Below the pieces are notes generated by a model, which saw only the letters and a program-made list of their open reading frames with translations, searched no databases and was not told where the DNA came from. Positions 35,801-44,462 of a stretch of 64,000 bases of DNA are shown here, one piece after another. How positions within the stretch are numbered: position 1 is the first letter of the stretch; each line of letters starts with the position of its first letter. Position numbers and translations under genes: made by a program. The stretch comes from Aliiroseovarius zhejiangensis (lineage in GTDB: Bacteria; Pseudomonadota; Alphaproteobacteria; Rhodobacterales; Rhodobacteraceae), in contig NZ_BNCH01000002.1 in assembly GCF_014656375.1 (NCBI RefSeq), positions 1 through 64,000 of the forward strand, given 5' to 3'.

Positions 35801-36256
35801 GGCGGCCTCGGCGCGGATCGCATCCATGTCATCGCCCAGCACCTCGGTCGCCGGGATGACCGGCACACCCGCCTCGATGGCCACCTTGCGGGCCGAGGCC
35901 TTGTCACCAAGCGCGCGCATGGTGGCGGCCTTGGGGCCGATGAAGGTGATGCCGGCGGCCGTGCAGGCGTCCACGAAATCGGGGTTTTCCGACAACAGAC
36001 CATAGCCCGGATGGATCGCATCGGCCCCACAGTCGCGCGCCACGCGGATAATCTCGTCAATCGAGAGATAGGCAGCGACCGGGCCAAGACCCTCGCCGAT
36101 GCGATAGGCTTCGTCCGCCTTGAACCGATGCAGGCCCAGCTTGTCCTCTTCGGCATAGACGGCGACGGTTTTCTTGCCCATCTCGTTGGCGGCGCGCATC
36201 ACACGAATGGCGATCTCGCCCCGGTTGGCGATCAGAATTTTCTGAAAGTCCTGCAT
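32816..36256 (-). CDS. pyc: Pyruvate carboxylase
   Basis: 1146 residues, full length for the single-chain enzyme. Domains in order: biotin carboxylase (1-455, with KASWGGGGRGMRP and FIEVNPRVQVEHTVTE), carboxyltransferase (530-830, with DTTMRDGHQSLLATRMR, metal ligands in HFHTHDTSG), an allosteric linker, and the biotin carrier (1075-1146, biotin Lys1112 in EAMKME). It forms oxaloacetate from pyruvate and bicarbonate, feeding the TCA cycle. The gene is monocistronic. The start ATG 36256 fits the family N-terminus (QKILIANRGEIA). A long plus-strand frame over it is a shadow. Confidence 0.97.
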   Translation of the reverse strand: MQDFQKILIANRGEIAIRVMRAANEMGKKTVAVYAEEDKLGLHRFKADEAYRIGEGLGPVAAYLSIDEIIRVARDCGADAIHPGYGLLSENPDFVDACTAAGITFIGPKAATMRALGDKASARKVAIEAGVPVIPATEVLGDDMDAIRAEAAEIGYPLMLKASWGGGGRGMRPIHGPDELEEKVLEGRREAEAAFGNGEGYLEKMITRARHVEVQILGDSHGNIYHLYERDCSVQRRNQKVVERAPAPYLSEAQREELCELGRKICAHVNYECAGTVEFLMDMETGKFYFIEVNPRVQVEHTVTEEVTGIDIVQAQILIAEGKSLAEATGKASQYDIRLNGHALQTRVTTEDPQNNFIPDYGRITAYRSATGMGIRLDGGTAYAGGVITRYYDSLLTKVTAWAPTPEKAIARMDRALREFRVRGVSTNIAFVENLLKHPTFLNNQYTTKFIDETPELFQFKKRRDRGTKVLTYIADITVNGHPETQGRAAPPADLKPPKPPALRADLAPGTRQLLEDGGPNAVADWMKAQKRLLITDTTMRDGHQSLLATRMRSIDMIKVAPAYAANLPDLFSVECWGGATFDVAYRFLQECPWQRLRNLREAMPNLLTQMLLRASNGVGYTNYPDNVVQAFVKQAALTGVDVFRVFDSLNWVENMRVAMDAVIDTGKICEGTICYTGDILDPDRAKYDLNYYVGMAKELEAAGAHILGLKDMAGLLKPAAARVLIKALKDEVGLPIHFHTHDTSGIAGATILAAADAGVDAVDAAMDAFSGGTSQACLGSIVEALDNTDRDTGLDIGAIREISNYWEGVRAQYAAFESGLAAPASEVYLHEMPGGQFTNLKAQARSLGLEERWHEVAQTYADVNQMFGDIVKVTPSSKVVGDMALMMVSQGLTRTEVEDPKTDVVFPDSVIDMMRGNLGQPPGGFPAGIVKKVLKAETPNTERPGKHLEPVDLEATRASLSKELEGLAIDDEDLNGYLMYPKVFLDYMGRHRQYGPVRTLPTKTFFYGMEPGEEISTEIDPGKTLEIRLQAVGETNEDGEVKVFFELNGQPRVIRVPNRLVKATTTKRPKADEGNPYHIGAPMPGVVATVAVSPGQSVREGDLLLTIEAMKMETGIHAERDATVKAVHVQPGGQIDAKDLMIELE

Positions 36257-36411
36257 CTCACTCTCCCCCTAAACATGGCGCAACAGGCCGGTTTGGGAAA
36301 AGTGGTAGGGTGTGCTGCATTGCAGCGCAATAGGGTTTGTAAGGATTTGGTAAGGATTCTGGCTAAATTGGTAATTTTTCTTTACCAATTACTCACAGGT
36401 CCAGCACTGAC

Positions 36412-37596
36412 CTATTGCGAGCGGGATAGCAATCCGCCCGGCTGGCGTGTGATTCGGCCCTCCAGCTCCAGATTGACCAGTTCGGGAAGGATGTCACCCG
36501 ATCCCGCGCCCATATGATCACCCAGATCGCGGATCAACTGATCCTCGGCCAGCGGGCTGGGGCCAAGCCGCGCCAGGATCTGGCTATGCAGCTGGGCAGT
36601 TTGCGCCAGCGTTCTTTTGTCCTTGGGTCGTGCATTTTCTTCGACCTGCGGAGGTGTCGCTTGCGCGGAAGCGTTCGCGTCCTCGTTCGTGCCCGGCGCG
36701 ATGGCCGGACCGATGGCGTCGATCACATCTTGCGCCCCGCGCACCAGGGCCGCCCCGTCACGGATCAGGAAATTGCAGCCCGAGGCACGGGCGTCAAAAG
36801 GATGGCCGGGCACGGCCAGCACATCACGCCCCTGATCCAGCGCGTTGCGCGCGGTGATGAGCGACCCGGACTTGGCAGCCGCCTCGACCACGACAACGGC
36901 GCGGGCAAGGCCCGAGATCAGGCGATTGCGACGTGGAAAATGACGGGCTTGCGGGGTCAAGCCGGGCGGTTGTTCGGACAGGCGCAACCCCTTGCGCCCG
37001 ATGTCTTCGGCCAGAACGGTGTTTTCCTTGGGATAGATGACATCAACGCCTCCGGCCATGACCGCGATGGTGTGCCCGGCCTCAAGCGCCACCTGATGCG
37101 CCACCGTGTCCACACCACGCGCCAGCCCGGAGACGATGGTGAAGCCCGCGTCGCTCAGGTCTTGGGACAGTTTGCGGGTCATGCGCAGCCCGATCGAGGA
37201 TGCGTTGCGCGCCCCGATCAGGGCGACCATCGGGCGGTGCAGCAGCGCAATGTCGCCCATGGCCCAGATAAATGGCGGCGGGTCCGCGATTTCTGACAAC
37301 AGTTCAGGGTAGTTCGGCGTGCCCCACGTGACCATTCTGGCCCCGGCAAAGCGTGCGCGGCGGTGTTCGGCTTCTGCCACTTCGGGCGGGCAGGGGGTGT
37401 AATCCTTGACGCCCGCTTGGGCGGCGACATCTGGCAACGCCTCAAGCGCGGCCTGAGCAGAGCCGTGTTCCGTCAGCAGTCGAAAGAAAGTCGCAACCCC
37501 GACACGGCGCGAGCGCAAGAGACGGATCCACGCCAGTTCATCTTCCTCAGACTGAGGGGTGGGGGTGGGGTGAAGCAGGGAAGCTGAAAGGTCCAT
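36412..37596 (-). CDS. dprA: DNA-processing protein DprA/Smf
   Basis: 394 residues. N-terminal SAM-like helices; a Rossmann-like core with the signature VALIGARNASSIG, VSGLARGVDTVAH, GGVDVIYPKENTVL, PRRNRLISGLARAVVVVEA, SGSLITARNALDQGRDVLAVPG; and a C-terminal winged-helix (DML1-like) domain after an alanine/proline-rich linker at about residues 305-330. It binds single-stranded DNA and loads RecA in natural transformation. No other competence gene is nearby. Confidence 0.93.
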   Translation of the reverse strand: MDLSASLLHPTPTPQSEEDELAWIRLLRSRRVGVATFFRLLTEHGSAQAALEALPDVAAQAGVKDYTPCPPEVAEAEHRRARFAGARMVTWGTPNYPELLSEIADPPPFIWAMGDIALLHRPMVALIGARNASSIGLRMTRKLSQDLSDAGFTIVSGLARGVDTVAHQVALEAGHTIAVMAGGVDVIYPKENTVLAEDIGRKGLRLSEQPPGLTPQARHFPRRNRLISGLARAVVVVEAAAKSGSLITARNALDQGRDVLAVPGHPFDARASGCNFLIRDGAALVRGAQDVIDAIGPAIAPGTNEDANASAQATPPQVEENARPKDKRTLAQTAQLHSQILARLGPSPLAEDQLIRDLGDHMGAGSGDILPELVNLELEGRITRQPGGLLSRSQ

Positions 37597-37644
37597 GGGC
37601 GTGTTGATTCCGTCTCTTGCGGGTTAACCATGCGCCACCAATCG

Positions 37645-38583
37645 TTAACGGGTGGTGAACACATGCCAGATCGCCCAGAAATAACTCGCCACCCCCAGAA
37701 GCAGGGCGAACGCGGTGACCTCTTCGGTTGGAATGCGCCAGCCATTTTCCCATAGAAACCAATAGCCTAGACTGGCGGTCACCGGGGTGGCCACTACCAC
37801 CAGATAGCGGTGTGCGACCAGACCACCGGATGGAATGCGCCACCTTTTGCCGGGGGTGCGCGGCGCTTTGCGGATCAGCAGCCACCACGTTGCCACCGCA
37901 ATCGTCAAGATGCCCGCTGACATGGGAAGGGCCGTGGTGGCCATTGCCCCGCCCAAAACCGCGGCCGCAGCGCCCAGTCCCCAGTGTTCCGCCTTGGTCG
38001 CGGTCCAACGCCCGCCGTGATCCAGAAGCACAAGGCCCGTCAGCCACACGGCGGAACTGGCAAAGGCATAGAACGCGAACGCGCCGGGGGCGGCGCGATC
38101 CATGCCGGGCTCGCCCCATGTCCATGTAGCCCAGATCGCCCAGATCAGGCCCAGCCCGGCAAACAGACAGCTCTGCGCGGTCAGGCCAAGACGCCGCATT
38201 GCCCATCGCAGCGCAAACAACCCCAGCAATACGTCGATGAGCGCGTGCCAACTGATCGAGGGCCAGACCCAGGACACCGGCGGCGCTTCGTGAACCAGCG
38301 GAATAACTGTGCCTTCGGTCACCCAGCCGAACAGGCTACCGGCCAGCAGCAAGCCCGCCAGCCCGAACCGTTCGGCATAGGGCAGCAACAGCAGCAGAAT
38401 CCAGGCAAAAAAAGCATAGTATGCCGTCAGTTCCAGCAGTTCGAGGCCAGCCTCGGCAGGCCGGGACAACAGGTCATGAACCATTTGCGACGGCCCTTCG
38501 TTGACGAAGAACAGCTCGGAAAAGAACATCAGGATCAAAGCCGCGCCGCAAATCGTCAGGATCCGCGCGCGCAGGGGGGTCAC
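37645..38583 (-). CDS. Polytopic membrane protein of unknown function
   Basis: 312 residues with about eight to nine hydrophobic helices, beginning with AALILMFFSELFFV. It is rich in Trp in the middle (WVWPSISWHALIDVLLG and WAIWATWTWG). No transporter or enzyme motif is visible. The start overlaps the tldD stop by four bases (38580-38583), so it may be translated together with tldD. Possible roles cannot be inferred. Confidence 0.75.
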   Translation of the reverse strand: MTPLRARILTICGAALILMFFSELFFVNEGPSQMVHDLLSRPAEAGLELLELTAYYAFFAWILLLLLPYAERFGLAGLLLAGSLFGWVTEGTVIPLVHEAPPVSWVWPSISWHALIDVLLGLFALRWAMRRLGLTAQSCLFAGLGLIWAIWATWTWGEPGMDRAAPGAFAFYAFASSAVWLTGLVLLDHGGRWTATKAEHWGLGAAAAVLGGAMATTALPMSAGILTIAVATWWLLIRKAPRTPGKRWRIPSGGLVAHRYLVVVATPVTASLGYWFLWENGWRIPTEEVTAFALLLGVASYFWAIWHVFTTR

Positions 38584-40004
38584 GCCGCCGATCCGCCCAC
38601 GGTCAGCCCGCCGATCAGCAGCGACGGCTGGCCCACGCCCACCGGCACCGATTGGCCCGCCTTACCGCAGGTGCCGATGCCCGGATCCATCGCCATGTCA
38701 TTGCCAATCGCGCGGATCTGTTTCATCGCGGCCGGGCCGTCGCCAATCAGCGTGGCCCCCTTGACGGGTGCGCCGATCTTGCCGCCTTCAACGCGGTAGG
38801 CTTCTGTGCAGGAGAACACGAATTTGCCGTTGGTGATATCGACCTGCCCACCGCCGAAACCTACGGCATAGATCCCGTCTTTCAACTCGCCCAGCACCTC
38901 TTCGGGCGTGGCGGTGCCGCTTTCCATGATCGTGTTGGTCATGCGCGGCATCGGGGCGTGGGCATAGCTTTGCCGCCGCCCGTTGCCGGTGGGGGCAACG
39001 CCCATCAGGCGGGCGTTCTGGCGGTCTTGCATATACCCGACCAGCACGCCGTCCTCGATCAAGACCGCGCGGCCCGTGGGCGTGCCCTCGTCATCCACGG
39101 ACAGCGACCCGCGCCGGTCGGGCAGGGTGCCGTCATCGACCACGGTCACGCCCCGGGCGGCGACCTGCGTGCCCACAAGGCCCGAGAAGGCCGAGGTGCC
39201 CTTGCGGTTGAAATCGCCTTCCAGGCCATGCCCCACAGCTTCGTGCAACAGGATGCCGGGCCAGCCATTGCCCAGGACCACGTCCATCACGCCCGCAGGG
39301 GCAGGGACCGCGTCCAGATTGACCAGCGCGATGCGCAAGGCCTCGCGGGCCGACGCCTGCCATGTGTCGGGGGTCATCAACCCGGTCAGACCCGTCCGGC
39401 CACCCCCGCCGGACGAGCCGCTTTCGCGCCGCCCGTCCTGTTCGACAATGACCGAGACATTCAGCCGCGTCATCGGGCGTGTGTCCGAGACCAGAGCACC
39501 ATCCGGGCGCAGGATATGAACCTCCTGCAAACTGGCGGCCAAGGTGGCCGATACCTGCACCACGCGCGGGTCAAGGTCGCGGGTGAAGGCGTCGATGTCG
39601 CGCAGGGTTTCGATCTTCAGGCCAAAGCCCGCATCGGCCATCGGGTCGGCATCGGTATAGAGCTTCTGATTGGTGCGGGCAGGGGCGTCTGCCCAGGTGC
39701 CGCCCCCGTCGCCCACAGCGAGGCGCGCAGTGGCCGCTGCGCGGCGCAGGGCGGCCTCGCTGATTTCTGAGGAATGGGCATAGCCCGTCGTCTCGCCTTT
39801 GACCGCACGCAGCCCGAACCCTTCGGACGCGTCATAGCTGGCGGTGCGCAACCGCCCGTCGTCAAACACCAGCGCCTCGGACCGCATCCGCTCCAGAAAC
39901 AGCTCGCCATCATCGGCACCATGCGTCACTTCGGCCAGAAGGGCACGGGCGCTGTCGGCATCCAGGTGGGTCTCAAACGGGCGAAACGGTGTGGCGTCTT
40001 TCAT
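38580..40004 (-). CDS. tldD: Metalloprotease TldD
   Basis: 474 residues from ATG 40004; a further upstream extension has no ribosome site. The zinc motif HEAVGHGLEGD and the C-terminal glycine-rich pattern GTCGKAGQSVPVGVGQPSLLIGGLTVGG are those of TldD, which with TldE/PmbA degrades unfolded peptides. TldE is not in the window. The gene diverges from ctaC, with 205 bases between them. Confidence 0.95.
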   Translation of the reverse strand: MKDATPFRPFETHLDADSARALLAEVTHGADDGELFLERMRSEALVFDDGRLRTASYDASEGFGLRAVKGETTGYAHSSEISEAALRRAAATARLAVGDGGGTWADAPARTNQKLYTDADPMADAGFGLKIETLRDIDAFTRDLDPRVVQVSATLAASLQEVHILRPDGALVSDTRPMTRLNVSVIVEQDGRRESGSSGGGGRTGLTGLMTPDTWQASAREALRIALVNLDAVPAPAGVMDVVLGNGWPGILLHEAVGHGLEGDFNRKGTSAFSGLVGTQVAARGVTVVDDGTLPDRRGSLSVDDEGTPTGRAVLIEDGVLVGYMQDRQNARLMGVAPTGNGRRQSYAHAPMPRMTNTIMESGTATPEEVLGELKDGIYAVGFGGGQVDITNGKFVFSCTEAYRVEGGKIGAPVKGATLIGDGPAAMKQIRAIGNDMAMDPGIGTCGKAGQSVPVGVGQPSLLIGGLTVGGSAA

Positions 40005-40209
40005 GGGGGCCTCGAAATAGCGCGAATGGCGGATTTGTTGCTTAACCTGAGAAGGTTTTTCCTTGTTCCCAGCTTTGTAATATGGTTTCTCGTCAAAGAG
40101 AAACAAGGAATCCCGCGCAAGGGCCCGGGAGAGGTATGAGCGAGCTATTGCCGCGCCGCCCGAAAGGGTGGCATTCGGATCACGCCGCACAGGGAAGAGA
40201 AAGACGAAC

Positions 40210-41070
40210 ATGATGCGTGTCAGCAGCCTTTTCGCCACTGCAACTGCCATCCTGACCGCGGGTCAGGCATATGCGCAGGAAAATCTGGAAATCATCGGCA
40301 AGCCGGTTGATGGCGCGATGGGGTTTCAGCCCTCGGCCACCAGTGTCGCACAGGCAGCGCATGGGCTGGATGGGATGATCAACTATATCATCATCGCCAT
40401 CACGATTTTCGTGACCCTGTTGCTGGCCATCGTGATCGTGCGCTTCAACCGGCGCGCGAATCCCGAGCCCGCAACCTTCACCCACAACACCCCGATCGAG
40501 ATTGTCTGGACCCTTGTGCCGGTGGTCATCCTGGTCTTCATCGGGGCGTTTTCCCTGCCGGTGCTGTTCCAGCAGCAGGTGATCCCGAAAGGCGACGTGG
40601 TGATCAAGGCGACCGGCTATCAGTGGTACTGGGGATACGAATATCCCGAGCACGAGTTTGGTTTCGACAGCTTCCTTCTGGCGAAGGAAGAGCTGGAAGA
40701 ATACGGCTATAGCGATAGCGAATACCTGCTGGCCACCGACACCGCCGTTGTCGTGCCCACCGGCAAGAAGGTCGTCATCCAGGTCACAGGTGCAGACGTG
40801 ATCCATTCCTGGACCATCCCGGCCTTCGGTGTGAAACAGGACGCCGTTCCCGGTCGTCTGGCCGAGCTGTGGTTCGAGGTCGACGAGGGCAAGGAAGGCA
40901 TCTATTTCGGCCAGTGTTCTGAACTGTGCGGCAAGGACCACGCCTATATGCCGATCACCGTCAAAGCCGTCACCCAGGCTGAGTACGACACCTGGCTCAA
41001 GGGCGCGGTTGAGGAATACGCAGGCAACGTGAATTCCCTGCCGAGTGTGCAGGTCGCCACCGCCGAATAA
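40210..41070 (+). CDS. ctaC: Cytochrome c oxidase subunit II
   Basis: 286 residues from ATG 40210 (a second ATG follows). Signal peptide of about 24 residues ([14 protein letters not shown]), then two membrane helices ([19 protein letters not shown] and [17 protein letters not shown]), then the cupredoxin domain with the CuA site: His in [12 protein letters not shown] and the ligands in [14 protein letters not shown]. It receives electrons from cytochrome c. No subunit I gene is in the window; in Rhodobacterales it is usually apart. Confidence 0.95.
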   Translation: MMRVSSLFATATAILTAGQAYAQENLEIIGKPVDGAMGFQPSATSVAQAAHGLDGMINYIIIAITIFVTLLLAIVIVRFNRRANPEPATFTHNTPIEIVWTLVPVVILVFIGAFSLPVLFQQQVIPKGDVVIKATGYQWYWGYEYPEHEFGFDSFLLAKEELEEYGYSDSEYLLATDTAVVVPTGKKVVIQVTGADVIHSWTIPAFGVKQDAVPGRLAELWFEVDEGKEGIYFGQCSELCGKDHAYMPITVKAVTQAEYDTWLKGAVEEYAGNVNSLPSVQVATAE

Positions 41071-41080
41071 ACCGTGTCAG

Positions 41081-41131
41081 GGGCGCGGCCTCGTGCCTGC
41101 GCCCTTTTCAGGCCGCCCTATTCGGGGCGGC
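41081..41131 (+). promoter_or_regulatory. Two hairpins between ctaC and ctaB
   Basis: Hairpin 1: GGGCGC (41081-41086) with GCGCCC (41099-41104), then TTTT. Hairpin 2: GCCGCCC (41112-41118), loop TATTCG, GGGCGGC (41125-41131). The first has the form of a weak terminator or attenuator, so the subunit gene may be expressed more strongly than the assembly genes. Confidence 0.55.
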
Positions 41132-41178
41132 TCTCGCAAACTGAAACCGACAGTCAAATTCAGATCGCATAGGATCCC

Positions 41179-42120
41179 ATGAGCGACGCGAGCATCCAGA
41201 CCAACACCGACACCGGCGAGGCCGGGTTTGGCGACTATTTCGCGCTGTTGAAGCCGCGTGTGATGTCGCTGGTCGTGTTCACTGCATTGGTGGGGCTGCT
41301 GGTCGCCCCGGTCGGCGTGAATCCCGTGGTCGGTCTGGCCTCGATCCTGTTCATTGCCGTCGGCGGAGGTGCCTCGGGCGCGTTGAACATGTGGTGGGAC
41401 GCCGATATCGACCGCAAGATGCGCCGCACGCAGTCGCGCCCCATCCCGTCAGGCAAAGTGACCGAGGGCGAGGCGTTCGCCATCGGCATGGCCCTGTCTG
41501 CCATGGCCGTGGTGATGCTGGGTCTGGCGGCAAACCTGATGGCGGCGGCGCTGTTGGCGTTCACCATCTTCTTCTATGTGGTGATCTATACCATGTGGCT
41601 GAAACGCTGGACGCCGCAGAACATCGTTATTGGTGGCGCCGCCGGGGCCTTCCCGCCGATGATCGGCTGGGCCGTGGCAACGGGCGGCATCTCGATCGAA
41701 AGCGTTTTGATGTTCGCCCTGACATTTGCATGGACCCCGCCGCATTTCTGGGCGCTGGCGCTGTTTACCAAGGGTGACTATGCCAATGCGGGCGTGCCGA
41801 TGCTGACCGTGACGCATGGGCGCCGGGCGACCCGCGCACATATCCTGGGCTATTCGCTGGTGCTGGCTGTTGTGGCCATCGCGCTGGGCCTGACCTCCAT
41901 CGGCGGACCGGTCTATCTGGCGGTGGCCCTGATCCTGAACGGTATGTTTATCAAAGGCGCATGGGACGTGTTCCGCCGCGACGATGCGGCGTCAGACGCC
42001 GACCGCCACAAGGCTGAACGCGGGCTGTTCAAGCTGTCGCTGGCTTATCTGTTCCTGCATTACGGCGCGCTGCTGGTCGAAGCCTCGCTGAAACCCTTTG
42101 GGCTTGGGGGTTGGGGCTGA
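41179..42120 (+). CDS. ctaB: Protoheme IX farnesyltransferase
   Basis: 313 residues with about nine membrane helices. Polyprenyl-binding motif [19 protein letters not shown] and the second conserved loop [14 protein letters not shown]...[15 protein letters not shown] are typical of heme O synthase. It makes heme O for cytochrome oxidase. The stop is overlapped by the start of the following 54-codon gene. Confidence 0.95.
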   Translation: MSDASIQTNTDTGEAGFGDYFALLKPRVMSLVVFTALVGLLVAPVGVNPVVGLASILFIAVGGGASGALNMWWDADIDRKMRRTQSRPIPSGKVTEGEAFAIGMALSAMAVVMLGLAANLMAAALLAFTIFFYVVIYTMWLKRWTPQNIVIGGAAGAFPPMIGWAVATGGISIESVLMFALTFAWTPPHFWALALFTKGDYANAGVPMLTVTHGRRATRAHILGYSLVLAVVAIALGLTSIGGPVYLAVALILNGMFIKGAWDVFRRDDAASDADRHKAERGLFKLSLAYLFLHYGALLVEASLKPFGLGGWG

Positions 42121-42284
42121 TGGCGATCAAGGTTGATCACGAACTGCACAAACGCCGCCTGAGCCGCAATATCGGCGTCGGCGTCGCGCTGATCCTGTTC
42201 GTCGGGCTTGTTTATGGCCTGACCGTCGCCAAGGTCAGCGACATCTATCAACCCGATCCCGCCGCGTCGGAGGTCAGCAAATGA
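42120..42284 (+). CDS. Small membrane protein of the cta operon (CoxF-like)
   Basis: 54 residues, ATG 42120 overlapping the ctaB stop by one base, and its TGA overlapping the ctaG start (ATGA). It starts [19 protein letters not shown] and has one membrane helix ([17 protein letters not shown]). Small genes between ctaB and ctaG are known in Rhodobacterales as putative assembly factors. Its position and single helix suggest a role in oxidase assembly; the exact function is unknown. Confidence 0.8.
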   Translation: MAIKVDHELHKRRLSRNIGVGVALILFVGLVYGLTVAKVSDIYQPDPAASEVSK

Positions 42285-42856
42285 GCTTGACCCGCCCGCA
42301 GAAAACAGCCGCCAAGATGGTGGGCGTGGTGATCCTGATGGGGTCATTGTCATGGGCTGCAGTGCCGTTTTATGACTGGTTCTGCCGCGTGACGGGCTTC
42401 GGCGGGGAAACCGCGGTGGCGCAGCGCGGGTCGGATGTGGTGCTGGATCAGAAGGTGCTGGTCCGTTTTGATGCCTCGAAAGAACGCGGTATGCCGTGGG
42501 AATTCAAGCCCATGCAGCACGAGATGGAGATCAATCTGGGTGAAACCGGGCTGGCCTTTTACGAGGCCTACAACCCGACCGACCGCCCCGTCGCCGGCAC
42601 CGCCAGCTACAATGTCGCGCCGTTTGCGGCGGGCGGGTATTTTACCAAGATCGACTGTTTCTGCTTTGAACAGCAGGTGCTGCAACCGGGCGAGCGCGTG
42701 ACCATGCCGGTGACCTTCTATGTCGACCCGGACATTCTTGACGACCGCGAGGCGAAATATCTCAAGGCCATCACGCTGTCATACACATTCCACGAAACAG
42801 AACTGCCGGACGAGGTCGCCCAACTTGCGCCAGACGCCCCGGCAGTGCAAAACTGA
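42281..42856 (+). CDS. ctaG: Cytochrome c oxidase assembly protein CtaG/Cox11
   Basis: 191 residues: one N-terminal membrane helix followed by a periplasmic domain with the copper-binding Cys motif CFCFEQQ and the features [18 protein letters not shown] and [10 protein letters not shown]. It delivers copper to subunit I. Coupled to the 54-codon gene. Confidence 0.95.
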   Translation: MSLTRPQKTAAKMVGVVILMGSLSWAAVPFYDWFCRVTGFGGETAVAQRGSDVVLDQKVLVRFDASKERGMPWEFKPMQHEMEINLGETGLAFYEAYNPTDRPVAGTASYNVAPFAAGGYFTKIDCFCFEQQVLQPGERVTMPVTFYVDPDILDDREAKYLKAITLSYTFHETELPDEVAQLAPDAPAVQN

Positions 42857-42882
42857 GCCAGAAGAACAGGGACTATACGCTT

Positions 42883-43683
42883 ATGGCACATGCAAAAAAT
42901 CACGACTATCACATCCTGCCACCCTCGGTGAACCCGTTCCTTGGGGCCGTGGCGGGGTTCATCATGTTGTTCGGTGCGGTTCAGTGGATGGCCAATGGCG
43001 TTCCGTGGATCTTCTTCATCGGTCTGGCTGGCGTGCTTTACGTCATGTACGCGTGGTGGGCGGATGTCGTGCACGAAGGCGAAACCGGCGATCACACCTC
43101 GGTCGTGAAGATCGGGCTGCGCTATGGCGTGATCCTGTTCATTATGTCCGAAGTCATGTTCTTCGTCGCCTGGTTCTGGAGCTTCTTCAAACACGCGCTG
43201 TATCCCATGACCGAAGGCTCGCCCGCGATTGATGGCGTCTGGCCGCCCGAAGGGATCGAGACGTTTGACCCCTGGCACCTGCCGCTGATCAACACGCTGA
43301 TCCTGCTTCTGTCGGGCGCGGCCGTCACCTGGGCCCACCATGCGATTGCGCATGAAAACAACCGCAAGGATCTGGTCACCGGACTGGCGCTGGCGGTGAT
43401 CCTGGGTGTGCTCTTCACCATCTTCCAGGCTTATGAATACAGCCACGCCGCCTTCGATTTCGCAGGCAACATCTATGGTGTGAACTTCTTCATGGCGACG
43501 GGCTTTCACGGCTTCCACGTGATTGTGGGGACGATCTTCCTGTTCGTCTGCCTGCTGCGTGCGATGCGCGGGCATTTCACCCCGGAAAGCCATGTCGGTT
43601 TTGAAGCCGCCGCCTGGTACTGGCACTTCGTTGACGTTGTCTGGCTGTTCCTGTTTGCCAGCATCTATATCTGGGGCAGTTGA
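42883..43683 (+). CDS. ctaE: Cytochrome c oxidase subunit III
   Basis: 266 residues with seven membrane helices. Family markers are [41 protein letters not shown] and [15 protein letters not shown]. The gene ends at 43683 and a strong terminator follows. Confidence 0.96.
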   Translation: MAHAKNHDYHILPPSVNPFLGAVAGFIMLFGAVQWMANGVPWIFFIGLAGVLYVMYAWWADVVHEGETGDHTSVVKIGLRYGVILFIMSEVMFFVAWFWSFFKHALYPMTEGSPAIDGVWPPEGIETFDPWHLPLINTLILLLSGAAVTWAHHAIAHENNRKDLVTGLALAVILGVLFTIFQAYEYSHAAFDFAGNIYGVNFFMATGFHGFHVIVGTIFLFVCLLRAMRGHFTPESHVGFEAAAWYWHFVDVVWLFLFASIYIWGS

Positions 43684-43708
43684 ACCTGACCCGAAAATAG
43701 TCCTATTC

Positions 43709-43740
43709 GGGGCGCGAGGGGAAACCTTCGCGCCCCTTTC
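43709..43740 (+). terminator. Strong hairpin terminator after ctaE
   Basis: 12-bp stem GGGGCGCGAGGG with CCTTCGCGCCCC (one G-T pair) closed by a GAAA tetraloop (43721-43724), followed by TTTC. It separates ctaC-ctaE from SURF1 or attenuates into it. Confidence 0.75.
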
Positions 43741-43762
43741 ACTTGAGTTGCCGGACCCGCAT

Positions 43763-44461
43763 ATGAGCTTTCGCCTGATCCTGACCGCCATTCTCAGCTT
43801 CGCCGTTCTGGGCGTGTTTCTGGGGCTTGGAAAATGGCAGCTGGATCGGTTGCATTGGAAAGAAGGCGTGCTGGACGAGATTGACCGCCGAATCGCGGCG
43901 GCCCCTGTTGATCTGCCCGCGCAGCCCGATCCGGACCATGACAGGTTCCTGTCGGTGAAGGTGATGGGAACGATGGGGTCCGAAACGCTGCGCGTGCTGG
44001 TCAGCAGCCGGGACGCGGGGGCGGGCTATCGGCTGATTTCTCCGCTTACGATGGAAGACGGCGCGATCCTTGTGGACCGGGGGTTCATCCGGGTATCTGA
44101 TCCCATGCCCCCGACGCCGGATGGTCCGGTGACCGTCATCGGCAACCTGCACTGGCCGGATGACCGAAACAGCGCGACACCCGAAAATGAAATCGACACC
44201 AACACATGGTTTGCCCGCGATATCGACCAGATGGCCGATGTTTTGAACACCCGCCCGTTGCTGGTCATCGCCCGGCAAACCACGCCCACTGAGCCGGGTA
44301 TCCTGCCGATGCCCGTCACCAGTGATGGCATTCCCAACGACCACCTTGAATATGCCGTCACATGGTTTTTGATGGCGGCGACATGGGTGGTGATGACAGT
44401 CTTTGCGCTTTGGCGTATGAAACGCCGGACACGTGACACCCTCGCCCCAAGGAGCGACTGA
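43763..44461 (+). CDS. SURF1-family oxidase assembly protein
   Basis: 232 residues from ATG 43763. One membrane helix at each end (LILTAILSFAVLGVFLGLGKWQLDRL and HLEYAVTWFLMAATWVVMTVFAL) enclosing a periplasmic domain, the standard SURF1 form. It helps insert heme a in subunit I. The stop ends directly before thrC. Confidence 0.92.
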   Translation: MSFRLILTAILSFAVLGVFLGLGKWQLDRLHWKEGVLDEIDRRIAAAPVDLPAQPDPDHDRFLSVKVMGTMGSETLRVLVSSRDAGAGYRLISPLTMEDGAILVDRGFIRVSDPMPPTPDGPVTVIGNLHWPDDRNSATPENEIDTNTWFARDIDQMADVLNTRPLLVIARQTTPTEPGILPMPVTSDGIPNDHLEYAVTWFLMAATWVVMTVFALWRMKRRTRDTLAPRSD

Positions 44462-44462
44462 A

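Noticed and set aside
34625-36517. Plus-strand frame of 630 codons opposite pyc
   Set aside because: It is a mirror frame of the G+C-rich pyc gene, with no domain and a composition rich in Arg, His, Gly and Ala.
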